Shown: positions 27,729-36,351 of the stretch, piece by piece
How positions within the stretch are numbered: position 1 is the stretch's first letter
Layout: every line of letters begins with the position of its first letter
Assembly (NCBI GenBank): GCA_011523635.1
Contig: WTGI01000084.1
Coordinates: 1 to 64,000 of the forward strand
DNA length: 64,000 nt
From: Acidimicrobiia bacterium
GTDB taxonomy: Bacteria; Actinomycetota; Acidimicrobiia; Spongiisociales; Spongiisociaceae
Direction: 5' to 3'
Made by a program: the position numbers and the translations under genes
The notes under the pieces: generated by a model
Databases searched by the model: none
What the model was told of the DNA's origin: nothing
Seen by the model: only the letters and a program-made list of their open reading frames with translations

Positions 27729-28439
27729 ATGGCTCCGCCCCGCAGGGTCCTGCTGAAGCTGTCCGGGGAGGCCTTTGCCGATCCCGCGATCGGCTACGGG
27801 ATATCTCCCGAGACGGCGCAGCGGGCGGCGGGCGAGATCGCCGAGGCGCAGAAAGCCGGGCACCAGATCGGGATCGTGGTGGGCGGCGGCAACATCTTCC
27901 GTGGCGTGTCCGCAGCAGCTACCGGCATGGACCCTGCCAACGCCGACTACATGGGCATGCTCGCCACCGTCATCAACGCCCTGGCCCTCCGCGACGCCAT
28001 AGAGGCCCGGGGTGTGGAGTGCCGGGTGCAGTCGGCCATCACGATGCAGCAGCTGGCCGAGCCCTACATTCGCCTGAGGGCCATCCGCCACCTGGAGAAG
28101 GGCCGCTCCGTGATCTTCGCCGCCGGCAGCGGGAATCCGTTCTTCACCACCGACACGGCGGCCGCGCTCCGCGCGGTCGAGATCGGCGCCGAGGTGATGC
28201 TCAAGGCCAGCAAGGTGCAAGGCATCTACTCCGCTGATCCCGAGCTTGATAAGGATGCCCGGCTGCTGGACCGGATCAGTTATATGGACTTCATCAACGC
28301 CGAACTCAAGGTGATGGACACCACCGCCGTCACGATGTGCATGGATCACCGGCTGCCGATCGTGGTGTTCCGCCTGGTCGATCCCGGTAACATCCGCCGG
28401 GCCGTGGAGGGCGAGTCGATCGGTACCCGGGTGTGTTGA
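27729..28439 (+). CDS. pyrH: UMP kinase
   Basis: 236 residues of the amino acid kinase fold: [11 protein letters not shown] at the N-terminus, [10 protein letters not shown] for nucleotide binding, [10 protein letters not shown], and the acceptor-site [12 protein letters not shown]. It phosphorylates UMP to UDP. The start is ATG 27729; the DNA just upstream is the flank of the MITE-like element, so its promoter may have been altered by that insertion. Followed by frr after 27 bases. Confidence 0.95.
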   Translation: MAPPRRVLLKLSGEAFADPAIGYGISPETAQRAAGEIAEAQKAGHQIGIVVGGGNIFRGVSAAATGMDPANADYMGMLATVINALALRDAIEARGVECRVQSAITMQQLAEPYIRLRAIRHLEKGRSVIFAAGSGNPFFTTDTAAALRAVEIGAEVMLKASKVQGIYSADPELDKDARLLDRISYMDFINAELKVMDTTAVTMCMDHRLPIVVFRLVDPGNIRRAVEGESIGTRVC

Positions 28440-28466
28440 ATACCCACCCGGAGAGAGGGTTGACGG

Positions 28467-29009
28467 ATGCTGGATGAACTGCTCGAGGATGCCGCAGAGC
28501 GAATGGCGGCGGCGGTGAAGCACACCCAGAGCGACTTCGCGACGCTCCGCACCGACCGGGCCAGCGGGGCGGTTCTCTCCAGGGTCACGGTCGAGTACTA
28601 CGGCGAGAGGGTGGCCCTCCTGGAGCTCGCCAGGACCGCCAGCCATGAGAACCTGCTGGTGGTGATCCCCCATGACTCGAATGACCTGGTGGCCATCGAA
28701 CGGGCCATCCGCCTGTCGGGCCTCGATCTGAACCCGGCCAGTGACGGGAAGGTTATCCGCCTGGTGTTCCCGCCGCTCACCGAAGAACGGCGGCGCCAGC
28801 TCGTCAAGCTGGCCCGGAGCATGGCTGAGGAGGGCCGGGTCGCGATACGCCACATACGGAGGTCCACCCGTAGCGACCTGGGCGAGGTCGGCGAATCGGA
28901 GGACGAGATCTGGAGGGCCGAGAAGAGACTCCAGCAGGAAACCGACCGCCACATCACCATGACCGACGAACTGCTCGCCAACAAGGAGCGGGAGCTTCTC
29001 AAGATCTAG
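28467..29009 (+). CDS. frr: ribosome recycling factor
   Basis: 180 residues, close to the family norm of ~185. L-R-T-D-R-A-S in the first helix, the hinge V-x-Y-Y-G, the L-V-V-I-P-H-D strand and the long second helical arm with E-x-R-R-Q-L-V-K-L-A-R and the R-x-I-R-R motif. With EF-G it splits post-termination ribosomes. It shares an operon with pyrH. Its stop codon TAG is embedded in the first unit of a heptanucleotide array. Confidence 0.95.
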   Translation: MLDELLEDAAERMAAAVKHTQSDFATLRTDRASGAVLSRVTVEYYGERVALLELARTASHENLLVVIPHDSNDLVAIERAIRLSGLDLNPASDGKVIRLVFPPLTEERRRQLVKLARSMAEEGRVAIRHIRRSTRSDLGEVGESEDEIWRAEKRLQQETDRHITMTDELLANKERELLKI

Positions 29010-29091
29010 TTGCTAGTTTTTGGTTGCTAGTCGGTAGTCGATAGTAATCAAGCTAGACACCAGCAACTACGACCTACAGACTGCAGACTGC
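29006..29091. repeat. heptanucleotide array (inverted arms), locus c
   Basis: Left arm in phase: CTAGTTG, CTAGTTT, TTGGTTG, CTAGTCG, GTAGTCG, ATAGTAA. Right arm in opposite sense: AGCAACT, ACGACCT, ACAGACT, GCAGACT. It starts at the frr stop codon, so frr and cdsA are separated by a 181-base gap largely filled by the array. Confidence 0.8.
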
Positions 29092-29190
29092 GCAGTTCGG
29101 CCTCGCGAGCGCCCTCGATCCCGAATAGCCGCGTGATCGGCCCTGTTAGGGGGTATTCTGGACCGACCTACCCCGAGGAAACGGTTACGC

Positions 29191-30300
29191 ATGGTTGGTG
29201 ATGGCACCGATCCGCCCCCCGAGTTGGACGATGAGGAGGCTGGGGAACAGCCTGCCGACCCCGACGGCTCTCCTCCCGAGTCCGAAGAGTTCACCGACCG
29301 CGACTACATCCGGTCCACCACCCGGGAATACAAGGGCCTGGCCGAAGCGGTAGCCCGGGCCGGCGAGGAGGAGGTCGAGCAGTCGGCGGTGGCGGCCTCG
29401 ATCCCGGGGGTCGGCACCAGCGTGGTCGGTTTCGAGGATGTGACCGGCGTCGAGGAGGAAGACCCGGAGCAGATCGAGCAGATCGACCGGGCCCGCCGTT
29501 CCGAATTGGCGCTCCGGATCGCCACCGGCCTGGCTGCGGTGGCTGTCTTCTTCGGGTCCCTGTATATGGGACCGCTGTGGGTCACCCTGTTCGTCAGCCT
29601 CCTGATCCTGGTCGCGGTGGCGGAGTTCTACCAGGCGGTCCGCCGGGTCGGTTTCACGCCCCTGGCCTTCATCGGCCTTCCCGGGGCGGCGGCGGTCATG
29701 TACGTGGCGTGGGACTCCGGGCCCGCCGCGGTGGGTGGGGTTCTCGCAGCCGTGATCTTGCTGTCGGGCCTGTTCTTCGTGATGGCCGGTCGGAACTATC
29801 CGCTGGCCAACATCGGGGTCACGGTCCTCGGCGTGGCCTGGGCGCCGGTTCTGGCCTCCTTCGCCGTGCCCATCTTCCGGTCCCCCCAAGCGTGGGGCTT
29901 GACGACCGCCCTGGTGGTTTTGACCGCTCTCAACGACATTGCCGCCTTCTCCTACGGACGCACGCTTGGAAAACGCCGCATGGCCCCCAACCTCTCACCC
30001 AACAAGACCGTGGAAGGGTTTCTCGGCGCCACCGTCATCACCGTGCTGGCAGGGGTCGTGATCGGGAGGTTCGGGCTGCTCGAGCCGCTCACCCTTCAAT
30101 CGGGCATAGCGCTGGCCGCGGCCATCAGCGTGTTCGGGCCCATTGGCGACCTGGCCGAGTCGGCGGTGAAGCGGTCGATCGACGTCAAGGACATGGGTAG
30201 CAGCCTGCCCGGCCATGGTGGGGTGCTGGACCGGCTGGACGCCTTCATGTTCGCGATTCCTACCGCCTATCTGGTGTATCTCTGGTTCGGATACCTGTGA
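29191..30300 (+). CDS. cdsA: phosphatidate cytidylyltransferase
   Basis: 369 residues. Residues 1-105 are an acidic, probably cytosolic extension without recognised motif; then about eight membrane helices. The CDP-diglyceride synthase signature is complete near the C-terminus: S-x-V-K-R-x4-K-D-M-G, L-P-G-H-G-G and D-R-L-D, which coordinate Mg and CTP. It makes CDP-diacylglycerol for phospholipid synthesis. The stop overlaps the dxr start as GTGA. Confidence 0.93.
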   Translation: MVGDGTDPPPELDDEEAGEQPADPDGSPPESEEFTDRDYIRSTTREYKGLAEAVARAGEEEVEQSAVAASIPGVGTSVVGFEDVTGVEEEDPEQIEQIDRARRSELALRIATGLAAVAVFFGSLYMGPLWVTLFVSLLILVAVAEFYQAVRRVGFTPLAFIGLPGAAAVMYVAWDSGPAAVGGVLAAVILLSGLFFVMAGRNYPLANIGVTVLGVAWAPVLASFAVPIFRSPQAWGLTTALVVLTALNDIAAFSYGRTLGKRRMAPNLSPNKTVEGFLGATVITVLAGVVIGRFGLLEPLTLQSGIALAAAISVFGPIGDLAESAVKRSIDVKDMGSSLPGHGGVLDRLDAFMFAIPTAYLVYLWFGYL

Positions 30301-31430
30301 GGCCCGTTGTCGTCCTGGGGGCGACGGGGTCGATCGGTCGCCAGACACTCGAAGTAGCGGACCGCCTCGGCGTTCCGGTGGCGGGCCTTGCCGCGCGACG
30401 CGCAGGAGACGACCTGGCTCGGTTGGCCGACCGTTACCCGCAGGCGACCGTGGTGGCGGTAGCACCCGACCCGGACGGCCATGGCCGTTTTCGCCGGGAG
30501 TACGGCACCCGCTACGCCTCGGGTCCCGGCGCGCTGGTGGAGATGGCTCAGCACCCCGCTTCGACGGTGGTGAACGGGGTGGTGGGGTCGGCGGGTCTCG
30601 AATCGTCCATCGCCGCGCTGGAGGCGGGAAACCGGCTTGCTCTGGCCAACAAGGAAAGCCTGGTCGTGGGCGGTGAACTGGTGATGGCAGCCGCCCGCCA
30701 CGGTGAGCTGGTCCCGGTCGATTCGGAGCACTCGGCGCTCTTCCAGTGCATGGTGGGGGAGCGGATTCCCGAGGTTGCCCGCCTAGTGCTGACCGCCTCC
30801 GGCGGCCCCTTTCGAGGCCGGGAGCGGGAACAGTTGGGCCACGTGGGAGTCGATGAGGCTCTGGCCCATCCCACCTGGAACATGGGACCTCGGATAACCA
30901 TCGACTCGGCCACGCTGGTCAACAAGGGCCTGGAGGTGATCGAGGCCCACTTCCTGTTCGGTCTGGCTTTCGAAAAGGTGGACGTAGTGGTACATCCGCA
31001 GAGCATCGTCCACTCGCTGGTGGAGTTCGTGGATGGATCCCTGAAGGCCCATCTGGGTGTCACCGACATGCGGATCCCGATCCAGTACGCACTCTCGTAT
31101 CCGCAACGCGCTCCAGGCAGCTTCCCCCGGTTCGACCTGACACGGTCCGACCTGACCTTCGAGGCGGTCGACCGCGACGCCTTTCCCGCGCTCGACCTCG
31201 CCTACGCCGCAGGACGGGCCGGGGGAACCGTCCCGGCGGCTTTCAACGCGGCTGACGAGGTGGCTGTGGCCGCCTTCCTGGAGGGGCGGATCGGGTTTCT
31301 CGACATTCCCGCCGTGATCGCCGAGGTGCTGGGGGGCCATCAGGCAATGGAGCCGACCTCGATCGAGGTGGTGATCGAAGCCGATCGGGCTGCCCGGAGA
31401 GCCGCTCACGCCGTAGTGGAGCGCCGGTAG
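30297..31430 (+). CDS. dxr: 1-deoxy-D-xylulose 5-phosphate reductoisomerase
   Basis: 377 residues from GTG 30297. NADPH site G-A-T-G-S-I-G-R-Q-T, A-N-K-E-S-L-V, metal/substrate site D-S-E-H-S-A-L-F-Q and T-A-S-G-G-P-F-R, and the N-x2-D/E-region L-V-N-K-G-L-E-V-I-E-A. First committed step of the MEP isoprenoid pathway; ispG of the same pathway is two genes downstream. Translational coupling with cdsA is likely. Confidence 0.95.
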   Translation: MRPVVVLGATGSIGRQTLEVADRLGVPVAGLAARRAGDDLARLADRYPQATVVAVAPDPDGHGRFRREYGTRYASGPGALVEMAQHPASTVVNGVVGSAGLESSIAALEAGNRLALANKESLVVGGELVMAAARHGELVPVDSEHSALFQCMVGERIPEVARLVLTASGGPFRGREREQLGHVGVDEALAHPTWNMGPRITIDSATLVNKGLEVIEAHFLFGLAFEKVDVVVHPQSIVHSLVEFVDGSLKAHLGVTDMRIPIQYALSYPQRAPGSFPRFDLTRSDLTFEAVDRDAFPALDLAYAAGRAGGTVPAAFNAADEVAVAAFLEGRIGFLDIPAVIAEVLGGHQAMEPTSIEVVIEADRAARRAAHAVVERR

Positions 31431-31440
31431 AGGAGAGGTC

Positions 31441-32550
31441 TTGGTCGGCGGAATAATGATGGTGCTGGCCATCTCGGCGTTCATCGTCGTGCACGAGGCC
31501 GGCCATTACTGGGCAGCCCGCGCCACCGGGATGAAGGCCACCGAGTTCTTCCTCGGCTTCGGGCCTCGCCTGTGGTCGTTCCGCCGTGGGGAGACCGAAT
31601 TCGGCGTGAAGGCGCTCCCGTTCGGCGGCTACGTGCGGATCGCGGGCATGACGATCGGCGAGCGGATCGACCCGGCCGACGCGGGGCGCGCGTATCGGGA
31701 CCAGCCCTTCTGGAAGAAGTCGGTGGTGGTCCTTTCCGGGGTGACGCTCAACCTCCTGACCGCGTACCTGCTGCTGTTCGGCCTGTTCTGGTATTCCGGC
31801 ACCGCCGAACTGACCACCGCGGTGGAGAGGGTCAGCCCCGAGATCTCTCCGGGAGTGCCCAGTCCGGCCGCCGTGGCGGGTGTGCTGGACGGAGACGTCA
31901 TGATCGAGATCGACGGCGTGGTCCTGGACGGTTGGGAACAGGCGGTGCAGCTGATAATGAGCCGCCCCGGCGAGACGGTCAACCTGGAGGTCGTTCGCGA
32001 CGGCCGTCCTCGTTCCCTGACGGTCACCCTGGGCTCGTTCCATCCCCAGACCGGTGAGGCAGTGGGTTTCCTAGGCGTTTCGCCCCGGGCCCGACGGGTC
32101 TCGATCGGGCCCGTTACGGCCGCCGGAATGGCGGCCACGGCGGAGTGGGCGATCATCTCGGGCGCACTGGATGCCATAACACGCATCGTTCGACCCGGAT
32201 CGCTGCTCGAGTTGGGCGGCGTGCTGGCCGGGCAGAGCGACGTTCCGGAAGAGATCCGGCCGGTCAGTCCGATCGGCCTGGTCAGGATCGGCAGCCAGGC
32301 GTCGGAGGTGGGCATCGGCAACCTCGTCTTCATCCTGGCGGTCGTGAACGTCACCCTGGCACTGTTCAACAGCGTGCCCCTGTACCCGCTCGACGGCGGG
32401 CATTTCGCGGTGGCGCTCTACGAGAAGGTCACGGGCCGGCGGGTGGACCACCGGAACCTGGTCCCCATCGCCGCTCTGGTGATCCTGTTCATGCTGTTCC
32501 TAGGCCTGGTGGCGATCGTCCTCGACATCGTCAATCCTCTTACTTTGTAG
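31441..32550 (+). CDS. rseP: site-2 family intramembrane zinc metalloprotease
   Basis: 369 residues from TTG 31441, with AGGAGAGG just upstream (ATG 31456 is the alternative). The zinc motif HEAGH is in the first helix (about residues 17-21), a PDZ domain lies at about 125-200, and the second active-site motif is P-L-Y-P-L-D-G-G-H near residue 315. This is the M50 protease that cleaves anti-sigma factors or remnant signal peptides within the membrane (Rip1-like in actinobacteria). Placement between dxr and ispG is the conserved actinobacterial order. Confidence 0.92.
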   Translation: MVGGIMMVLAISAFIVVHEAGHYWAARATGMKATEFFLGFGPRLWSFRRGETEFGVKALPFGGYVRIAGMTIGERIDPADAGRAYRDQPFWKKSVVVLSGVTLNLLTAYLLLFGLFWYSGTAELTTAVERVSPEISPGVPSPAAVAGVLDGDVMIEIDGVVLDGWEQAVQLIMSRPGETVNLEVVRDGRPRSLTVTLGSFHPQTGEAVGFLGVSPRARRVSIGPVTAAGMAATAEWAIISGALDAITRIVRPGSLLELGGVLAGQSDVPEEIRPVSPIGLVRIGSQASEVGIGNLVFILAVVNVTLALFNSVPLYPLDGGHFAVALYEKVTGRRVDHRNLVPIAALVILFMLFLGLVAIVLDIVNPLTL

Positions 32551-32683
32551 ACGAGTAGTGGCCAGTGGCCGGTGGCCAAGTTGCCAGAGGTGACACGGGG
32601 GTGGTCAAGTTCGTCTGGCCCCCGACCTAATCCGTTGCCCCTGTCAGTCCTGAGTCCACTGACCACTGACCACTGACCACTGG
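32551..32683. repeat. heptanucleotide array (inverted arms), locus d
   Basis: Left arm AGTGGCC, AGTGGCC, GGTGGCC from 32557; right arm CCACTGA three times and CCACTGG at 32656-32683. The arms are reverse complements of each other in consensus but use a different heptamer (CAGTGGY) from loci a-c; the shared core is YAGTNG. It starts right after the rseP stop and ends 18 bases before the ispG start. Confidence 0.8.
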
Positions 32684-32701
32684 TAGTAACATGGCGGTCT
32701 G

Positions 32702-33907
32702 ATGGCTCACCGCGAACGAACCAGGCAGATTCACGTGGGTCGCGTGCCGGTTGGGGGTGGCGCTCCGGTCTCGGTTCAGTCGATGACCACCACCAAGACC
32801 GCCGACGTGGACGGCACCCTGGCACAGGTCTATGCGCTGGCCGGGGCCGGCGCCGACATCGTCCGTATCACCTGCAACGATGTAGCCGCTGCCGAGGGGC
32901 TGGCCGAGATCGTTCCCCGCTCGCCGGTGCCGATCATCGCCGACATCCATTACCAGTACCGCCTGGCCCTTGCGGCGCTCGAAGCCGGCGTGCAGGGCTT
33001 GCGACTCAACCCGGGCAACATCCGGAAGCCGGACCAGATCCGGGCGGTGGCTCGTGACGCCAAGGACCGGGGGATCCCCATCCGGGTGGGCGTCAACGCC
33101 GGCAGCCTGGACCGCGATCTGATGAAGCGGTACGGTTCCGCCACGCCCGAGGCGCTGGTGGCGTCGGCGCTCAAGGAGATCGAGTACCTGGCCGAGGAAG
33201 ACTTCCATGACATCAAGATCTCCGTCAAGCACTCCCACGTGCCATCCATGGTCGAGTCCTACCGCCTCCTGGCGGACACAGTCGGCTTCCCCCTCCATCT
33301 CGGTGTCACCGAGGCGGGGCCCCCACCGGGCGGACTGATCAAGTCGGTGGCCGGCATAGCCACCCTGCTGCTCGAAGGCATCGGCGACACCATCCGCTTC
33401 TCGTTGACCGCCGATCCCGTGGAGGAGGCCAGGGCCGGACGGCAGCTCCTCGAGTATCTCGACCTGCGGGAGCGCACCGGGCTCGACCTGATCGCCTGTC
33501 CCAGTTGCGGGCGAGCGGAGGTCGACGTGCTGGAGGTAGCACAAGCTGCTCAGGCCAGGCTGGAGGAGGCCAAGCTTCCCATCCAGGTGGCCGTCATGGG
33601 CTGCGTGGTGAACGGACCCGGAGAGGCACGGGAGGCCGACCTCGGGATCGCTGCCGGACGGGGCCGGGGGCACCTGTTCATCAAGGGCAAGGTGGTGAGG
33701 GTGGTGCCGGAGGACGAGATGGTGGAAGCCTTACTCGACGAGGCCCGCAAGCTGGTTGCCGAGGGCGTGGAGGCCCGGATCGCCGCGGCCGACGATCGGG
33801 CCGCCGACCTGGCCGCCGAGGACCGGCAGGTGCTGATCGACATCCAGGGCGACGCCAATAGGTCCGCAGCCCGCCGCGCCGCGGTAGCCGACGTGGCAGC
33901 TCGGTGA
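32702..33907 (+). CDS. ispG: 4-hydroxy-3-methylbut-2-en-1-yl diphosphate synthase
   Basis: 401 residues. TIM-barrel domain with V-Q-S-M-T-T-T-K-T-A-D and G-L-R-L-N-P-G-N-I at the substrate site, and a C-terminal [4Fe-4S] domain with C-P-S-C-G-R, G-C-V-V-N-G-P-G-E providing the cysteines and Glu ligand. It is the bacterial two-domain type. MEP pathway step after IspF. The C-terminal ~40 residues are Ala/Asp-rich and may be a disordered tail. Confidence 0.95.
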   Translation: MAHRERTRQIHVGRVPVGGGAPVSVQSMTTTKTADVDGTLAQVYALAGAGADIVRITCNDVAAAEGLAEIVPRSPVPIIADIHYQYRLALAALEAGVQGLRLNPGNIRKPDQIRAVARDAKDRGIPIRVGVNAGSLDRDLMKRYGSATPEALVASALKEIEYLAEEDFHDIKISVKHSHVPSMVESYRLLADTVGFPLHLGVTEAGPPPGGLIKSVAGIATLLLEGIGDTIRFSLTADPVEEARAGRQLLEYLDLRERTGLDLIACPSCGRAEVDVLEVAQAAQARLEEAKLPIQVAVMGCVVNGPGEAREADLGIAAGRGRGHLFIKGKVVRVVPEDEMVEALLDEARKLVAEGVEARIAAADDRAADLAAEDRQVLIDIQGDANRSAARRAAVADVAAR

Positions 33908-33942
33908 CGCTCCACGCCTCTGAGTAAAGCGTAGGGGTTCCG

Positions 33943-35640
33943 GTGCGCTGGTCACGTGCGTTCATTCCCACCCTCCGCGACGATCCGGCGGATGCGGTCG
34001 CGGCCAGCCACCGCTTGCTGGTCCGGGGCGGTTTCATCCGCCAGCTCATGGCCGGTTCATATTCGATGCTCCCGCTCGGGATGCGGGTCGCCACCAAGGT
34101 CTCCGACATCATCCGGGAAGAGATGAACGCCATCGGCGGCCAGGAGTTCCTGGCGCCCGTGGTCCATCCAGCGGAGCTGTGGAAGAAGACCGGTCGATGG
34201 GAAGACGTCGAGGGGATCATGGTCAAGTTCGAGGATCGCCGGGGCGCCGACCTCGTGCTGGCCCTGACCCACGAGGAGGTGTTCGCCCACCTCGCCTCGG
34301 AATTGAACTCCTACCGGGAACTACCCCAGCTCTGGTATCACCTCCAGACCAAGTTCCGGGACGAAGCCCGGCCCAAGTCCGGCCTCCTCAGGGTGAGAGA
34401 GTTCATCATGAAGGACTCCTACTCGCTGGACATCGGCCCGGACGGCCTCGACGTCCAGTTCGAGGCCCACCGCGGCGCCTACGACCGGATATTCGCCCGT
34501 CTGGGTCTTGATTCCATCCAGGTGGAGGCCTCCTCCGGCAACATGGGCGGCAGCGACTCCGTGGAGTTCGTGGTGCGCTCGGACACCGGTGAGGACCGCG
34601 TCGCCCTGTGCGGCAACTGCGGATACGCCGCCAATCTGGAGCGGGCTGTCAGCGAACCCGACCAGGTGAAGGACGAGCCTTGGGAGGGCCCGCCCCTGCC
34701 CTTCCCGACTCCGGGAGTTCGCACCATCGCGGCGCTCACCGCTATGGGCCGGTTCGCCGCCGCTCGCCGCCAGATCAAGACCCTCGCCTACTACGTGGGG
34801 GACGAGTTCACGCTGCTGGTGCTGAGGGGCGACCACGACCTCGAAGTCCAGAAGGTGGTGGACTCGGTGGCCGGAGTGGTTCGCCCGGCGACCGAAGGAG
34901 AGATCGTCAAGCGGCTCGGCGCTCATCCCGGGAGCCTCGGGGCAGTAGGCGTGGAGTATCCCGTGATCGCAGATCCGGCCCTTCGGGGGCGCTCCAACAT
35001 GGTGACCGGCGCCAACGAGGACGACGTTCACCTGCGAGGCGTGGACGTGGAGCGCGACCTCCCGGTGGGCAGTTGGCTGGACATGCGTTCGGTGCGGGAG
35101 GGGGAGGCTTGCCGGGGTTGCCCGTCCGGGTCCCTCTCGTTGTCGAGAGTGATCGAAGTGGGTCACATCTTCAAGCTCGGCCTCAAATACAGCGAAGCCC
35201 TCGGGGCCATGGTTCTCGACGAGTCGGGACGGCCCACGCCCATCGTGATGGGTTCCTACGGGATCGGTGTCGGGCGGTCGATGGCTGCTGTCGCGGAGGT
35301 CAGCCACGACGCCAAGGGGATCATCTGGCCCACCTCCGTGGCGCCGTTCGCGGTCGTGATCACCCTCCTCCGACCCGACAACCCGGCAGTAGCAGAGGCG
35401 GGAGAACGCCTCTACCGCGACCTGGACAACGCCGGGATCGAGGTCCTGCTGGACGACCGCAACGAGCGTCCGGGCGTCAAGTTCGCCGATGCCGAGTTGG
35501 TCGGGATTCCCTACCGGCTGACGATAGGCCCCCGGGGTATCGATGCCGGAGAGGCCGAACTGGTGGCCCGCGACGGCTCGCTGGCCGAATCCGTTCCCCT
35601 CGACGAGGTGGTGGAACGGCTTGCCGGGCTGGTGTCATAG
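33943..35640 (+). CDS. proS: prolyl-tRNA synthetase (bacterial type with editing domain)
   Basis: 565 residues from GTG 33943. Class II motifs: motif 2 K-F-R-D-E-x-R-P-K-S-G-L-L-R-V-R-E-F, motif 3 G-S-Y-G-I-G-V-G-R. An insertion (about residues 225-385) between motifs 2 and 3 is the YbaK-like editing domain that clears Ala-tRNA(Pro). The anticodon-binding domain is at the C-terminus (V-V-I-T-L-L-R-P ... L-L-D-D-R-N-E-R-P-G-V-K-F-A-D). Normal length and full domain set. Confidence 0.95.
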   Translation: MRWSRAFIPTLRDDPADAVAASHRLLVRGGFIRQLMAGSYSMLPLGMRVATKVSDIIREEMNAIGGQEFLAPVVHPAELWKKTGRWEDVEGIMVKFEDRRGADLVLALTHEEVFAHLASELNSYRELPQLWYHLQTKFRDEARPKSGLLRVREFIMKDSYSLDIGPDGLDVQFEAHRGAYDRIFARLGLDSIQVEASSGNMGGSDSVEFVVRSDTGEDRVALCGNCGYAANLERAVSEPDQVKDEPWEGPPLPFPTPGVRTIAALTAMGRFAAARRQIKTLAYYVGDEFTLLVLRGDHDLEVQKVVDSVAGVVRPATEGEIVKRLGAHPGSLGAVGVEYPVIADPALRGRSNMVTGANEDDVHLRGVDVERDLPVGSWLDMRSVREGEACRGCPSGSLSLSRVIEVGHIFKLGLKYSEALGAMVLDESGRPTPIVMGSYGIGVGRSMAAVAEVSHDAKGIIWPTSVAPFAVVITLLRPDNPAVAEAGERLYRDLDNAGIEVLLDDRNERPGVKFADAELVGIPYRLTIGPRGIDAGEAELVARDGSLAESVPLDEVVERLAGLVS

Positions 35641-35673
35641 CCCTTCCGCGGCAGTCTCCTTGGGTGGGACAAA

Positions 35674-35682
35674 TGCTATGAT
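35674..35682 (+). promoter_or_regulatory. extended -10 promoter for the rimP-nusA leader
   Basis: TGC-TATGAT (35674-35682) fits an extended -10 element; no good -35 box is seen at normal spacing. It lies 34 bases after the proS stop and would start a leader of ~180 bases that contains the terminator hairpin at 35724 before rimP. Confidence 0.5.
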
Positions 35683-35723
35683 TCACGCGCAGACACTCGA
35701 AGGACGTGACTTTGTGCTACAAG

Positions 35724-35747
35724 GTGGGCGCCCAGCCCGCTTTTTTT
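35724..35747 (+). terminator. intrinsic terminator/attenuator in the rimP leader
   Basis: Six-pair GC-rich stem (35724-35729 with 35735-35740, one G-T wobble), five-base loop, followed by seven T at 35741-35747. It is the only textbook Rho-independent terminator in this 20-kb gene run. Its place downstream of a promoter-like element and 118 bases before rimP suggests either the end of proS messages or a NusA-responsive attenuator. Confidence 0.75.
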
Positions 35748-35864
35748 ATTGTAGAAACCGGCTGGCCGGCGTATTCCTCCGCGTCGAAAGCCCGTCACAC
35801 CACCACGCCACGCGGGGCGAGAGCGCTTTCTCCAGCGACAACCGGCGGCTCGGGGCCGGGGCCC

Positions 35865-36347
35865 ATGAGCATTGAGGAACGGCTTGGAGATCTGTTCGAG
35901 CAGCATCTCTCCGGCCAGGGCCTGGAACTCGACTATCTCCAGGTGGCCGGCAGGGGTCCGCGAATAGTCCGGGTGATCGTCGATCGTGAAGGCGGGGTGG
36001 GGGTCGACCAGTTGGCGGCCGTCTCCCGCTCCCTGTCACGCCAACTCGACCGCCTTGATCCCTTCGAGGGTTCGTATTCGCTGGAGGTGTCGTCGCCGGG
36101 GCTTGAGCGCGCCCTCCACCTTCCCCGTCACTTCCACAAGTCGATCGGCCGGGACGTGACCATCAAGACCAACGTCGAGGTAGCGGGCTCCCGGCACCAT
36201 CGGGGTGTGCTGGAAGCGGCCGATTCGGATGGGTGCTCCGTGCGGGTCGACGGTGAGTCGAGGATGATCGGATACGGACAGATACGGTCGGCGCGGACCC
36301 GGTTCGAGTGGAACAGGCAAGGCCGGGCGACCAGGAAGTCGGGGTAA
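35865..36347 (+). CDS. rimP: ribosome maturation factor RimP
   Basis: 160 residues from ATG 35865; an in-frame extension to 35706 covers the terminator and is not coding. N-terminal domain with the conserved V-D-R-E-G-G-V and the linker S-Y-S-L-E-V-S-S-P-G-L-E-R-A-L, followed by an SH3-like domain. It assists 30S assembly. First gene of the conserved rimP-nusA-infB-rbfA-truB-rpsO-pnp set. Confidence 0.93.
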   Translation: MSIEERLGDLFEQHLSGQGLELDYLQVAGRGPRIVRVIVDREGGVGVDQLAAVSRSLSRQLDRLDPFEGSYSLEVSSPGLERALHLPRHFHKSIGRDVTIKTNVEVAGSRHHRGVLEAADSDGCSVRVDGESRMIGYGQIRSARTRFEWNRQGRATRKSG

Positions 36348-36351
36348 CGGG

